Origin: Paenibacillus sp. R14(2021)
GTDB lineage: Bacteria; Bacillota; Bacilli; Paenibacillales; Paenibacillaceae
NCBI RefSeq assembly: GCF_019431355.1
Contig: NZ_CP080269.1
Coordinates: 682,001 to 746,000 of the forward strand
Length of the DNA: 64,000 bases
Direction: 5' to 3'
Position numbers and translations under genes: made by a program. Numbering within the stretch: position 1 is the first letter of the stretch; each line of letters starts with the position of its first letter. The notes beneath the pieces are model-generated. The model had not been told where the DNA came from. It made no database searches and saw only the letters and a program-made list of their open reading frames with translations. Positions 44,615 to 51,982 of the stretch are shown piece after piece.

Positions 44615-44732
44615 GCAATCGGGGCAGTGCGAGATTTTAAATACTAACGAAGAGTTATTTGAAGGCGAAGCCAGTCACTTCTGTCCTAGCAACCGGACAA
44701 ATTGATAAAAAAACTTAAAGACGGTGATTGTT

Positions 44733-45053
44733 TTGTCAGTTGCTGCAATAATTCTAGAACCTAAAGATACAGATTTCTATGTACCCGTTGCAACAGAGAG
44801 TTTTTTTCAGAGAGCATGGGTTCCTGCCATAAAGGAGTTAAATCTGGAGTTACTTTTGTTGTTAAACCCGGGGTTAGATCTTACTAAAAAGGATCTCTCT
44901 CCACTAATTCAAGAATTAGAAAAAATAAAAAGCTGGGCTGAAGCAAAATTACATAAAGATGAATTAGATTATTTAAAAAGAAGAATAGATTCCCTCAAAG
45001 TTAAGTTAATAGAGGCATTTAATAATGGAGCAATTACTATATTCATTGGATAA
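44733..45053 (+). CDS. Cassette 2: unknown protein with coiled-coil tendency
   Basis: The protein has 106 residues from TTG 44733; an in-frame GTG at 44724 is the alternative. It starts SVAAIILEPKDTDFYVPVAT, then has a leucine-rich helix (ELNLELLLLLNPGLDL) and a charged helix (LDYLKRRIDSLKVKLIEAF) that could form a coiled coil. No family recognised. It occupies the cassette 44608-45235; the 180 bases between it and the next attC show no gene. Confidence 0.5.
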   Translation: MSVAAIILEPKDTDFYVPVATESFFQRAWVPAIKELNLELLLLLNPGLDLTKKDLSPLIQELEKIKSWAEAKLHKDELDYLKRRIDSLKVKLIEAFNNGAITIFIG

Positions 45054-45235
45054 GCATCATTTTATTGAGGGTTTACATAGAAATCCTTATGTTGAGTTGA
45101 TCCAGTGAATACTGTGATTGATTAAAGCAATCTATAAATGGATCCTGGAATTTTAAAGAGCATCAAGAATAGAAGCAAAAATTCAAGTTATGAGAGATTG
45201 GAGCATTGAGAGTATTTCAGGAAGGCCCCGACAGC

Positions 45236-45398
45236 ATATAACACTATATTCACGCTTCGGGCCATTCGGCCCTCGGTCCGGCCGAGGGTTTTCAGGGGAA
45301 GCTGAATCAGTCGGACAACCACTGCGAGCCTAAGTCTGACGACTCGTTCCCTACGGTCACTTAAGGCTCTCGGGTTCGTGAATACACCAACGTTATCG
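45236..45398 (+). other. attC-like site 2
   Basis: 163 bp: R'' ATATAAC at 45236-45242, R' GTTATCG at 45392-45398. Outer arms TATTCACG/CGTGAATA. GCATATAAC is the exact reverse complement of the start of its own cassette (GTTATATGC at 44608). Confidence 0.85.
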
Positions 45399-45423
45399 GA
45401 AATAAACGAAAGGACAAGAGAGC

Positions 45424-46077
45424 ATGTATAAACAAGAAGCGGTATTTAAATTTAAAGAAGTATTCAATCCGCAAGAAGTATTATCTCAGTGGATTATAAA
45501 ATTATCTATGGCACGAAATGATTTTCTATATGTACACAATAGACTCTTTGAATTAAGTGACAAGAAAGATAAAGCCGGAGAGAATTTTTATTATTTTAGA
45601 ATAGCACTATCGCATTATAGGGAAGCAATAAAATATATTGACAAGCATAAAGAGAAAAAGAAAATTATTGAGTTTATTAGTATTTTAGACAAAAAAACCA
45701 AAGATGATTACCGGAAATTAATTGAGTCATGTTCTCCTTGGGATGGCTCTTTTGTTAAAGAAAAAATACTGCCAGTAAGAAATAACCTATTTCATTATTA
45801 TAATGATGACTTTCAATTAAATTTAGAGAATTTGGATGATTTCTTTACAAGAGTAATAGTCTCAGGCAACAGTCGGAGTGAAGTGGATTTAGTATTTGCA
45901 GATGATGTATCTTTAAAAATTAGCTTTGGAAATATTGAAGAACAAGAATTTAAGGAAATACTATTGGAATTAGTTCAATTATTAGTAGCATTCATTAGAT
46001 TTATAGATAAGGCTATTAGTACTTATTTATTAATTAAACAGCAAAGAGTAAGTTACTTTGTAAGGAGCTCAAAGTAG
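45424..46077 (+). CDS. Cassette 3: HEPN-like protein, possible defence toxin
   Basis: The protein has 217 residues, mostly helical and AT-rich coding. The segment ILPVRNNLFHYYNDDF has Arg119-x4-His124, the R-x4-6-H signature of HEPN RNases and toxins. Preceding helices (ARNDFLYVHNRLFELSDKKD, then FYYFRIALSHYREAIKYIDK) fit a four-helix HEPN-like bundle of the AbiU2/Cthe-type. Assignment rests on the motif and helix pattern only; no antitoxin partner is present. GAAAGGAC precedes the ATG. Confidence 0.55.
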   Translation: MYKQEAVFKFKEVFNPQEVLSQWIIKLSMARNDFLYVHNRLFELSDKKDKAGENFYYFRIALSHYREAIKYIDKHKEKKKIIEFISILDKKTKDDYRKLIESCSPWDGSFVKEKILPVRNNLFHYYNDDFQLNLENLDDFFTRVIVSGNSRSEVDLVFADDVSLKISFGNIEEQEFKEILLELVQLLVAFIRFIDKAISTYLLIKQQRVSYFVRSSK

Positions 46078-46088
46078 TCGTTTACATC

Positions 46089-46231
46089 CGATAACACCGT
46101 ATTCACGCTGCGGGCTTACGCCCTTGGTCCGACCGAAGTAGAAGTGCCGTGGGGAACTCAGTCGGACAACCCAGCGAGGCTAAGTCTGACGACCCGTTCC
46201 CTTCAGTCACTTAAGCCTCTCGGGCTCGTGA
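46089..46231 (+). other. attC-like site 3, left part (interrupted by IS1111-type element)
   Basis: R'' CGATAAC at 46089-46095, outer arm GTATTCACG, inner part as in the other sites up to CTCGTGA at 46231. The element at 46232-47729 splits the site at CGTGA/ATAC; the rest is 47730-47746. CCGATAAC is the exact reverse complement of cassette 3's first bases (GTTATCGG). Confidence 0.85.
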
Positions 46232-46332
46232 GTTATGATGACGAGGCCAGCTCCTAATTGTACAACGTAGGTTATAGAGGTGTTTATGGACAAACTACTC
46301 TACAGAGCTACAACAAAAAGGAGCTGGTTAAC

Positions 46333-47452
46333 ATGAATAGTACCACAAAATATATCGGGATGGATGTCTCGAAGGAAACCATCGCTGTTGCAATCGCTGA
46401 ATCCGGAAGAGAAGAACCGCGGTTCTGGGGAACCATTCCGCACAAGCCAGAGGCTGTGAGGAAGTTGTTGAAGCAGCTCGGGGAGAAAGAACAATTGGAG
46501 GTCTGCTATGAAGCTGGACCAACGGGTTATGAATTGTATCGATGGCTAACGAGCATGGGGGTCAGCTGTATCGTGGTGGCACCGTCGCTCATACCTAAAC
46601 GGGCAGGAGACCGTGTGAAAACAGACCGCAGAGATGCGATGCGACTGGCTCAATTGTTTAGAGCCGGTGAACTTACAAGTGTCTATGTACCGGATCGGGA
46701 TACGGAGGCATTGCGGGATTTAGTACGAGCCAGAGAAGATGCAAAAGAAGATCTGCATCGTGCAAGACAACGCATGGTGAAACTTGTTGCGTCATCAAAT
46801 CCATCAACCCGTGCATTTGAAAAAACGATGGACGAAGAGTTACAAGAAGTGGCTAGGCGCATTGAAATTTGAGCGCACTGCGGAGCATTATGTATTCCAG
46901 GACTACCTCCATGTGGTCTTAGAGAGTGAACACCGATTAGAGCGGTTGGAAAACGAAATTAAACGGGAGAGTACAACGGCGCCGCAAGCGGAGGTGATTC
47001 AAGCTGTGCAGGCACTTCGGGGTGTGGGACTCGTAACTGCAGTAACCCTAGTAGCAGAAATCGGGAGTTTCGCAAGGTTTCGAAATCCACAGCAGCTAAT
47101 GGCGTATGCGGGTATCGTGCCACAAGAACGATCGAGTGGGGAGTCAAGCTGGCGAGGACGAATAACGAAGTCTGGAAATGCGCATATACGGAGGGTAGTA
47201 ACGGAAGCGGCATGGCAATACCGGCACCGGCCGGCAATGACGGAGAGAATGCAGGTAAAGAACCAAAAGCAAGAGGCAGCAGTACAAGCGATTGCATGGA
47301 AAGCGCAGCATCGGTTGCATGGGCGGTATTTTCGACTTATTGTACAACGAGGCAAGCAAAAATGTGTAGCAGCAACAGCAATAGCGAGAGAACTGTTAGG
47401 GTTTATCTGGGCAATTGCGCGGGAAGTGGAACAGACTCGAGCAGCTGGTTAA
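46333..47452 (+). pseudogene. IS110-family transposase, frameshifted
   Basis: From ATG 46333 (AGGAGCTGG upstream). The RuvC-like DEDD part reads KYIGMDVSKETIAVAIAE, VCYEAGPTGYELYRWL and KTDRRDAMRLAQLFRAGEL. The frame shifts at about 46780 (MVK then LLRHQIHQPVHLKKRW in the other frame). The Transposase_20 part reads LRGVGLVTAVTLVAEIGSF and QERSSGESSWRGRITKSGN. A single indel separates two otherwise intact halves, so the copy is probably immobile unless recoding occurs. Confidence 0.85.
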
Positions 47453-47729
47453 AAGCAAACGTGATGTAAACCAAGGAAGAAAAGGAAAAGGCTGAATTCC
47501 TGGGCCCGAAGGCAACGCGAGAGAGGGAATGGATTCGCGTCTTGTATTTGCATTAGTCCTAAAGGGTGAACATGCGTCGTGAGTTAGCGAACAGATTCTC
47601 AGACGGTCGGATATAAAGTGTGGTACCCAACCCACGGATATCAGTGTGCCAACTGTCGAGTTGACTGTTGCCTTCGCGCCGAGGAATTCAGTGAAAATAA
47701 AGGGGGGCTAGACAAGCCTCGTCATATCA
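47453..47729 (+). ncRNA. Candidate bridge/seek RNA region of the IS1111-type element
   Basis: A 277-bp non-coding right end, where IS1111-group elements encode their target-guide RNA. The sequence TCTTGTATT at 47540-47548 is the exact complement of AATACAAGA (47729-47737) at the right side of the insertion point. Boundaries of the RNA are not determined. Confidence 0.5.
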
Positions 47730-47746
47730 ATACAAGAACGTTATAT
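47730..47746 (+). other. attC-like site 3, right part
   Basis: ATACAAGAAC followed by R' GTTATAT (47740-47746). Continues the arm interrupted at 46231. Confidence 0.82.
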
Positions 47747-47794
47747 GCAATTGCCCTTAGAGCCTAGTAAACCTTTTTATTTGGAGGAATTTAT

Positions 47795-48250
47795 ATGTTG
47801 CGCTTTATCAATGAAATTCCAACTGATTTTCCAATTGGTGGCGTGCATTGTATACCCATTTTAGATGACGGGAACTTAATGATGGTTTGGGATAGAGAAG
47901 AGAAAGTCCTCACAACAATAGGAGGACGATTAGAATTAAATGAATCTATAAATGAAGGATTGGAAAGAGAAGTAATGGAGGAAGCAGGAATTGAAATAAC
48001 GGATAAACGGACAACATTTGCAAGCTGGTTCTGGGAGGAAACACAAAGTTACACGATTTATATTTTAACAAACGTAAAGAGATTTTCAGAAATTCCAAAA
48101 GGATATGAAAAAACTGGATATGTAATCATGAATTTTGAAACCGCTATAGATATGATTAAGAAAATTGAAGGCAGAGGAGAACGAATAGAAATCATTAGAA
48201 AAGCAGGGATATTGTCAAGGCATCTCAGGGAAGAGGGCAACAGCAGATAA
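47795..48250 (+). CDS. Cassette 4: NUDIX hydrolase
   Basis: The protein has 151 residues from ATG 47795 with GGAGGAATTT upstream. The Nudix box is complete: G-x5-E-x7-REV-x-EE-x-GI in GGRLELNESINEGLEREV followed by MEEAGI (residues 43-66), the metal-binding pyrophosphohydrolase motif. The substrate could be an oxidised nucleotide, NDP-sugar or other. The TAA stop (48248-48250) lies in the R'' box of the following attC. The cassette runs from 47740. Confidence 0.92.
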   Translation: MLRFINEIPTDFPIGGVHCIPILDDGNLMMVWDREEKVLTTIGGRLELNESINEGLEREVMEEAGIEITDKRTTFASWFWEETQSYTIYILTNVKRFSEIPKGYEKTGYVIMNFETAIDMIKKIEGRGERIEIIRKAGILSRHLREEGNSR

Positions 48251-48392
48251 CAACGTATTCACGCTTCGGGGCATCCGCCCCTCGGTCCGGTCCGAGGATT
48301 TTCGATGAACCCTGCACAGGCTAAGTCCGTCGGACCCGTTCGCTATCGCTCACTTAAGCCAGTGAGGGTTCGTGAATACAGGAACGTTATCA
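48245..48392 (+). other. attC-like site 4
   Basis: 148 bp: R'' AGATAAC (48245-48251), R' GTTATCA (48386-48392), outer arms GTATTCACG and CGTGAATAC. GCAGATAAC matches the complement of its cassette start GTTATATGC at eight of nine bases. Confidence 0.83.
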
Positions 48393-48444
48393 GAAATCAG
48401 TGTAAAACAAATATTTATTAAATCTAAAACTGCGGAGTTTGCAC

Positions 48445-48768
48445 ATGAAGAAAATCTTAAACCATGTATTATGGGGGATTATTTTATTCCCTTTCTTTAT
48501 CAGTATGTACTATGTAAACTATTTCCCATTATGGCTTCTTTTTGGACTTTATATATTAATAATTGGGGCGTTATCTATTTATGGAAGCATATTTTCTAAG
48601 CTTGAAAGGATAGAGAAAAAGGGGAAAAGAATTTACACGAGAATCATTTTAATAATTACAGGAATAGGGTTAATAGTCTTTTTTAGTTTGGTTTGGGCCA
48701 CGAGTTACATGGACATTGGTAACTATATATCAAAAAACTACAATACAGTTAAGCAGAGCCGAGGGTAA
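48445..48768 (+). CDS. Cassette 5: small three-TM membrane protein
   Basis: The protein has 107 residues from ATG 48445. Hydrophobic segments: VLWGIILFPFFISMYYV, WLLFGLYILIIGALSIYGSI, and IILIITGIGLIVFFSLVWA. No family recognised. Its last codons (KQSRG, TAA) lie in attC-derived sequence, so the natural 3' end was probably removed with the left part of the next attC. There is no clear ribosome site; AT-rich. Confidence 0.5.
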   Translation: MKKILNHVLWGIILFPFFISMYYVNYFPLWLLFGLYILIIGALSIYGSIFSKLERIEKKGKRIYTRIILIITGIGLIVFFSLVWATSYMDIGNYISKNYNTVKQSRG

Positions 48769-48846
48769 TTCAACCGGACAACTTCTGCGAGCCTAAGTCT
48801 GACGACCCGTTCCCTATGGTCACTTAACGCTACAAGAACGTTAGAT
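48757..48846 (+). other. attC-like site 5, internally deleted
   Basis: Retains the centre (GGACAACTTCTGCGAGCC, then CTAAGTCTGACGACCCG) and the right core GTTAGAT (48840-48846), but both outer TTCACG/CGTGAA arms and the R'' box are missing. Probably inactive. Confidence 0.72.
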
Positions 48847-48912
48847 GCAACCCTTGCATCAAAAGAATCTTAAATGATATTTTTTGTGAATTAATAGAAG
48901 AACAGGTGAAGT

Positions 48913-49830
48913 ATGAAAAATAATCTTAATTTACATTTTTTAGTCTATTTTGGTATGTCTTTTATCATTCTATTTATTATGTTTATAATTAAACATTATT
49001 TCTATAATCAGGAATCTCTTAATCTAGTAATATACTTAGTAATGATCTTATGTTTGACTGGAGCTACATGTACTGTATATGCCATAATTATCCTGAATAA
49101 ATTAGTTAAGACTAATGCATCGAAACAAAAGTACATATTAAGTATGCTTATTATTTTATCACCCATAATAATTTATATGTTGTATTCCAATATTAACGAG
49201 CGCATAGAATTCAATAGAACTATCGCCAATTTAGAAAGTACAACACCAAAATGGGCAACCAAAGAAGTAAATGATTGGCTTGATAAAATTGACACAGAAT
49301 TTCAATATAAGCTTGATAATAATAATTTGATGTTAACTTATTTTGAAAGTTATGCAGAGTCGGCAAATATCGTGTTTAGATTTTATAATGCAATAAATTA
49401 TAGCGAGTACTATTGGGAGAAGTCATTAAATTTTGACACAATTACAGTTAATCTAATTGAATCGGGCAAGAACTATAAGGTAATAACAAAAAAAGATTCA
49501 ATAGAGATTGAAAATATTGGGAAATTTAAAGTAGATCGAATAAAGTATGATGATTGTGCCTTTCTATCAGATCATGGGGAAGTAAATAGTTCTGAACCAA
49601 GTTATGTTTGTAAAGAAAGAGAAAAAGGTTTTGATGGGGAAGCGAGGTATAAACTGATTTTTCAGATACCGTTAGTAGAATTAAAAAGATATAAATATTT
49701 GGAAGATATAAAGATATTAAATACCTTAAAGATACGTACTAGTAAAACGCCCTTTGATCTGGACAGAAGAAGAAGTGCCGTGAGTTTATTCAACCGGACA
49801 ACCACCGCGAGCCTAAGTATGACGACCTGA
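48913..49830 (+). CDS. Cassette 6: membrane-anchored unknown protein
   Basis: The protein has 305 residues. Three hydrophobic segments lie within the first 100 residues (FLVYFGMSFIILFIMFII, LVIYLVMILCLTGATCTVY, and SMLIILSPIIIYMLYSNI), followed by a soluble domain of about 200 residues with Cys near 216 and 231. No family recognised. The last 25 residues are encoded by attC-derived sequence, so the 3' end is not original. Very AT-rich, unlike the flanking chromosome. Confidence 0.55.
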   Translation: MKNNLNLHFLVYFGMSFIILFIMFIIKHYFYNQESLNLVIYLVMILCLTGATCTVYAIIILNKLVKTNASKQKYILSMLIILSPIIIYMLYSNINERIEFNRTIANLESTTPKWATKEVNDWLDKIDTEFQYKLDNNNLMLTYFESYAESANIVFRFYNAINYSEYYWEKSLNFDTITVNLIESGKNYKVITKKDSIEIENIGKFKVDRIKYDDCAFLSDHGEVNSSEPSYVCKEREKGFDGEARYKLIFQIPLVELKRYKYLEDIKILNTLKIRTSKTPFDLDRRRSAVSLFNRTTTASLSMTT

Positions 49831-49839
49831 CGACCCGTT
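49762..49839 (+). other. attC-like site 6, truncated
   Basis: Resembles the middle of attC site 3 (AGAAGTGCCGTG, then CCGGACAACC and GACGACCCGTT) but lacks R'' and everything after CCCGTT at 49839, where IS110-derived sequence starts. It marks the broken right end of the array. Confidence 0.75.
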
Positions 49840-49940
49840 TATAAAACCCATCGCCAATCTCCGAGAGAATCGTAGCTGCCGTGAGCGCACCGACACCGGG
49901 AATCGATCTTAACAACGGGTAATTGGGAAGAATTTTATGA
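49840..49940 (-). mobile_element. IS110-family transposase fragment
   Basis: On the minus strand LPNYPLLRSIPGVGALTAAT, then ILSEIGDG, is the helix-hairpin-helix start of a Transposase_20 domain. Only about 33 residues remain. The element probably caused the truncation of attC site 6. Confidence 0.75.
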
Positions 49941-49958
49941 ATTAAAGGTGAATGGAGT

Positions 49959-50005
49959 AAGAGAGCACATGACGTTCGAGTAAATTCGAAATCATGTGCT
50001 CTCTT
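49959..50005. terminator. Strong hairpin at array/chromosome border
   Basis: A 14-bp perfect stem (AAGAGAGCACATGA with its complement at 49992-50005) plus an inner TTCGA/TTCGAA. It is followed by a weak T-rich run (CCTTTCTT). It may terminate cassette transcription before the sugar operon. Confidence 0.6.
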
Positions 50006-50086
50006 CCTTTCTTCGTCGATTACGGGGTGTACGAAAATAGTTTTGGAAATAATAAGGGCAGCAAACAACCAATTTGAATCGTGGGA

Positions 50087-50115
50087 TTGAAAACGTTTTT
50101 GGAATGGTGTAGATT
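50087..50115 (+). promoter_or_regulatory. pgmB promoter with LacI-type operator
   Basis: TTGAAA (50087-50092) and TAGATT (50110-50115) with a 17-bp spacer. The perfect palindrome AAAACGTTTT (50090-50099) overlaps the -35 box. The same palindrome appears twice more in the cluster. Confidence 0.75.
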
Positions 50116-50174
50116 AAGGGACAGGCTAATAAGCAGGCCTATGATTTCATCAAACCAAGGAGTGAATTACAATC

Positions 50175-50855
50175 ATGACTTTCAAAGCGGCTATATTTGA
50201 TTTGGACGGCGTCATTACGGACACGGCGGAGTTCCATTATTTGGCGTGGAAGAGGCTGGCGGACGAGCTCGAGATATCCATCGACCGGGAATTCAACGAG
50301 CAGTTGAAGGGAGTCAGCCGCATGGAATCACTGGAACGCGTACTGGTGCGAGGCGGCAGGAAGGAGGATTGGTCCATCGAGGAGAAGATCAGACTCGCCA
50401 CGGAAAAGAATGACTATTACAAGCAGCTCATAGACACAATTACGCCGAGCAATCTGCTTCCCGGCATCGAATCGCTGCTGATGCGCCTGAAAGAAGAAGG
50501 AATCCGGATCGGTCTTGCTTCGGCAAGCAAAAATGCGCCGGATGTCATCCGAAAGCTGGGCGTCGGTCATTATTTCGATCATATCGTTGACGTCGGTCTG
50601 GTTGCGAATGGCAAGCCGGATCCGGAAATTTTCTTGCGAGCGGCGGATGCGCTCAATACGCCATACAGCGATTGCCTTGGCGTTGAAGACGCCGAAGTGG
50701 GTGTCGAGGCCATTAAAGCAGCCGGTATGTTCGCGGTAGGCGTAGGAAAACCAGATATTCTCGCGCAAGCGGACTGGGTCGTTGAAAATACGGGAATGCT
50801 TAACTATGCAGACCTCTGCAAAAATTATGCAAACCGCGGACACGCTGCCAGATAA
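50175..50855 (+). CDS. ycjU: Beta-phosphoglucomutase
   Basis: The protein has 226 residues of the HAD superfamily. Motif I is FDLDGVITDTAEFHYLAW with nucleophile and acid Asp residues, motif II LASASKN, motif III with GKPDPEIFLRAAD, and the acidic pair LGVEDAEVGVEA. It interconverts beta-glucose 1-phosphate, the product of the inverting GH65 phosphorylase, and glucose 6-phosphate. First gene of the cluster with its own operator-bearing promoter; equivalent to E. coli ycjU. Confidence 0.93.
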   Translation: MTFKAAIFDLDGVITDTAEFHYLAWKRLADELEISIDREFNEQLKGVSRMESLERVLVRGGRKEDWSIEEKIRLATEKNDYYKQLIDTITPSNLLPGIESLLMRLKEEGIRIGLASASKNAPDVIRKLGVGHYFDHIVDVGLVANGKPDPEIFLRAADALNTPYSDCLGVEDAEVGVEAIKAAGMFAVGVGKPDILAQADWVVENTGMLNYADLCKNYANRGHAAR

Positions 50856-50865
50856 ATATTTCATA

Positions 50866-50917
50866 TTGACCATGAACATAAATATTGATACTATGAAACC
50901 GTAACCAAAAACGTTTT
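50866..50917 (+). promoter_or_regulatory. lacI-type regulator promoter with operator
   Basis: TTGACC (50866-50871), extended -10 TGATACTAT (TACTAT at 50889-50894, 17-bp spacer). AAAACGTTTT at 50908-50917 lies just downstream, suitable for autorepression. Confidence 0.7.
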
Positions 50918-50936
50918 CGAGAAATGGGGTGATGAA

Positions 50937-51962
50937 ATGGCTTCGATTAAGGAAATTGCTGAACGCTCAGGATTTTCAATTTCAACAGTTTCCCGAACCC
51001 TGAACAACTATACGGATGTTAATGCCAAGACCCGCGAGAAAATTATGCAAATCGCCAAGGAGATGAATTATTATCCCAACGCGGTTGCAAGAAGCTTGGT
51101 GCAGAAGAAAACACATACAATCGGCATGTTTTTTGGCAATAAAGAGAATTCCGCGCTTGATCATCCCTTCTTTTTGGACATCGTTTCGGCCGTCCGCGAA
51201 GAAATGGGCAACCAGGGCTATGATATTTTATTATTCACGAACAAAACCAAAGAGCATTCCACGCTTACGACACTTTGCCGGGAACGCAGCGTAGACGGCG
51301 TCGTACTGCTGTTATCCGGCGAAGGCAAGAAGCGAACCGAGCAATTGGACGAGCTGCAGGACAGCAACATTCCATGCGTTGCGATCGATATTCCGCTAGT
51401 TGGTGATCGCTGTACTTACGTAGAATCCGATAATTACACGGGGGCGAAAGAAGCCGTAAACTACTTGATTTCGCAAGGCCATCGCACAATCGCTTTCATC
51501 GGCGGTGACGAAATCAGTAAGCAAAGCTTCGATCGGATGCGGGGATACCAAGACGCATTGATGGAGAACAAGCTTGGCATGGATCCTATGCTGATGCGGC
51601 TCGGTTATTTCTCGAAGACAAGAGCCGTAGAAGAAGCCGGTTATCTGCTTGCCCACAAACCTAACATTACGGCCTTTTTTTGCGTAAGCGATCAGATGGC
51701 GAACGTCGTCATTGAATTCTTGAATAGCCGCGGCATGAACGTGCCGGAGGACATTTCAGTTATGGGATTCGATGATATCAAGGAAGCTGTATATTTTAGG
51801 CCTAGATTAACCACAATAAGACAGAACAAGTACGAGATGGGCACACAGGCCGCTCGTATTCTATTGCAAACTATCGATGATGAAGCCACCCGGCCAGAAC
51901 CCGTAACACTGCCTTGCGAGCTCGTTATCCGCGAGTCCGTCGCCAAACCTAGACACATATAA
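50937..51962 (+). CDS. ycjW: LacI family transcriptional regulator (YcjW-like)
   Basis: The protein has 341 residues. The HTH and hinge helix are SIKEIAERSGFSISTVSRTL, NNYTDVNAKTREKIMQIAKE and NYYPNAVARSLVQKKT. The periplasmic-binding-like effector domain follows (TIGMFFGNKENSALDHPFF). It probably binds the three AAAACGTTTT palindromes before pgmB, its own gene and the solute-binding protein gene, and responds to a sugar of this pathway. GGGGTG precedes the ATG. Confidence 0.92.
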   Translation: MASIKEIAERSGFSISTVSRTLNNYTDVNAKTREKIMQIAKEMNYYPNAVARSLVQKKTHTIGMFFGNKENSALDHPFFLDIVSAVREEMGNQGYDILLFTNKTKEHSTLTTLCRERSVDGVVLLLSGEGKKRTEQLDELQDSNIPCVAIDIPLVGDRCTYVESDNYTGAKEAVNYLISQGHRTIAFIGGDEISKQSFDRMRGYQDALMENKLGMDPMLMRLGYFSKTRAVEEAGYLLAHKPNITAFFCVSDQMANVVIEFLNSRGMNVPEDISVMGFDDIKEAVYFRPRLTTIRQNKYEMGTQAARILLQTIDDEATRPEPVTLPCELVIRESVAKPRHI

Positions 51963-51982
51963 GTTTTTTTGATTGTTTTTCA

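Larger units (their letters stand above)
46232..47729 (+). mobile_element. IS110/IS1111-family element inserted in attC site 3
   Basis: About 1.5 kb. Near its ends are sub-terminal inverted repeats: TGATGACGAGGC on the left (about 46237-46248) and GCCTCGTCATATCA on the right (about 47716-47729). Short extra bases lie outside them, as in the IS1111 group. The transposase is followed by a long 3' non-coding region. Removal restores an attC like its neighbours, and no target duplication is present. The IS1111-attC group is known to target such sites. Confidence 0.85.
43857..49839 (+). mobile_element. Integron-type gene-cassette array (no integrase in window)
   Basis: Six single-gene cassettes in the same orientation, each preceded by a GTTRRRY-type core and followed by an attC-like palindrome. 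The first 8-13 bases of cassettes 1-4 are the reverse complement of the bases ending at TAAC of their own attC. The genes are much more AT-rich than the flanking chromosome. The right end is truncated next to an IS110 remnant. It matches the definition of a cluster of attC sites lacking an integrase (CALIN). Confidence 0.85.

Noticed and set aside
44451-48392. The cassette palindromes as riboswitches, ncRNA genes or MITEs
   Set aside because: They lie after genes rather than before, always in one orientation, and their variable core bases match the start of the preceding cassette. Only site-specific recombination of cassettes explains this.
49790-50068. A 92-codon gene on the minus strand
   Set aside because: Only about 33 residues match an IS110 transposase; the rest is attC remnant and hairpin sequence. 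Treated as a mobile-element fragment.
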